A DNA stretch of 5,940 nt, taken from Spirochaetota bacterium. Lineage in GTDB: Bacteria > Spirochaetota > UBA4802 > UB4802. Below are positions 5,867 to 5,940 of the stretch, piece after piece. Location: the NCBI GenBank assembly GCA_018399855.1, contig JAGYNX010000131.1, positions 1-5,940 of the forward strand. The letters run 5' to 3'. Position numbers and translations under genes: made by a program. The number at the start of each line of letters is the position of its first letter. Within the stretch, counting starts at the first letter, position 1. The notes below the pieces were generated by a model that worked only from the letters and a program-made list of their open reading frames with translations, made no database searches and was not told where the DNA came from.

Positions 5867-5940
5867 TTTTTAAGGATCACCGCGAAGGCGCTAAGTACGC
5901 AGAGTTCGCAAAGGGGAAAAAGGAAAGGGAAAGAGATATT
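5867..5940. other. Intergenic end of window with a purine tract
   Basis: No gene is visible. A short T-run (5867-5871) follows the last stop but has no convincing hairpin before it, so no intrinsic terminator is called. After the CGCNRAG units comes an uninterrupted purine stretch (5910-5936), rich in AAAGGG and GGAAA. The region continues beyond the window. Confidence 0.5.
5881..5915. repeat. Degenerate 8-9 bp tandem CGCNRAG units (dispersed-repeat type)
   Basis: Four units follow one another: CGCGAAGG, CGCTAAGTA, CGCAGAGTT and CGCAAAGGG, with CGC at 5881, 5889, 5898 and 5907. From memory, this type of CGCAAAG-rich intergenic repeat is scattered through many environmental bacterial genomes and gives rise to spurious short frames reading like 'LCVLCV' on the opposite strand (here LCELCVLSAFAV). 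It begins 14 bp after the last stop codon of the operon. Function is unknown. Confidence 0.6.

Noticed and set aside
5881..5891. CGC-GAAG-GCG as a terminator hairpin after the operon
   Set aside because: The stem is only three base pairs, no T-run follows it, and the sequence is better explained as part of the CGCNRAG repeat.
1..5940. CRISPR arrays, tRNA or rRNA genes, insertion sequences
   Set aside because: No regular spaced repeats, no cloverleaf or conserved rRNA segments and no transposase-like frames were seen on either strand.

Overview
The window (5,940 bp, roughly balanced base composition) is a gene-dense bacterial stretch from an organism I cannot name. Shine-Dalgarno sequences are clear (AAGGGG, AAGGAGG, AAGGAAG) and one promoter is close to the sigma-70 consensus. 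The end of the window carries a degenerate CGCNRAG repeat of a kind that I recall from many environmental bacterial genomes, including Bacteroidota. One possible TAnnTTTG promoter element would fit Bacteroidota, but the strong Shine-Dalgarno sites are less typical of that phylum, so the assignment stays open.

Layout. (1) Positions 1-549, plus strand: the C-terminal part of an NAD(P)H-hydrate dehydratase, a metabolite-repair enzyme, cut by the left window edge. (2) Positions 536-2267, minus strand: a two-gene operon for a two-subunit aconitase X type dehydratase, catalytic subunit first and swivel-domain subunit second. Its 3' end overlaps the end of the first gene by 14 bp. (3) Positions 2268-2424: a 157-bp divergent control region with a perfect 19-bp palindrome, a partial second copy of it, and promoter-like sequences facing both ways. 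(4) Positions 2425-5866, plus strand: an apparent three-gene operon coding for a beta-keto acid cleavage enzyme (BKACE, formerly DUF849), an acetoacetyl-CoA synthetase and a divergent RpiB/LacA/LacB-family isomerase. (5) Positions 5867-5940: intergenic DNA with short tandem CGCNRAG units and a 27-nt all-purine tract.

How the genes may work together. BKACE enzymes react a beta-keto acid with acetyl-CoA to give acetoacetate and a new acyl-CoA. Acetoacetyl-CoA synthetase, encoded 1 bp downstream, would activate that acetoacetate with ATP and CoA, and a thiolase encoded elsewhere could then give two acetyl-CoA. The aconitase X pair and the RpiB-like protein would supply a dehydration and an isomerization acting on the parent compound. 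This looks like an inducible catabolic divergon for a hydroxy- or sugar-acid-like substrate that the sequence does not identify. BKACE lacks the glutamate that binds the amino group in the lysine-fermentation enzyme Kce, and the RpiB-like protein lacks residues typical of ribose-5-phosphate isomerase, so both probably act on other substrates. The combination is the most interesting feature of the window.
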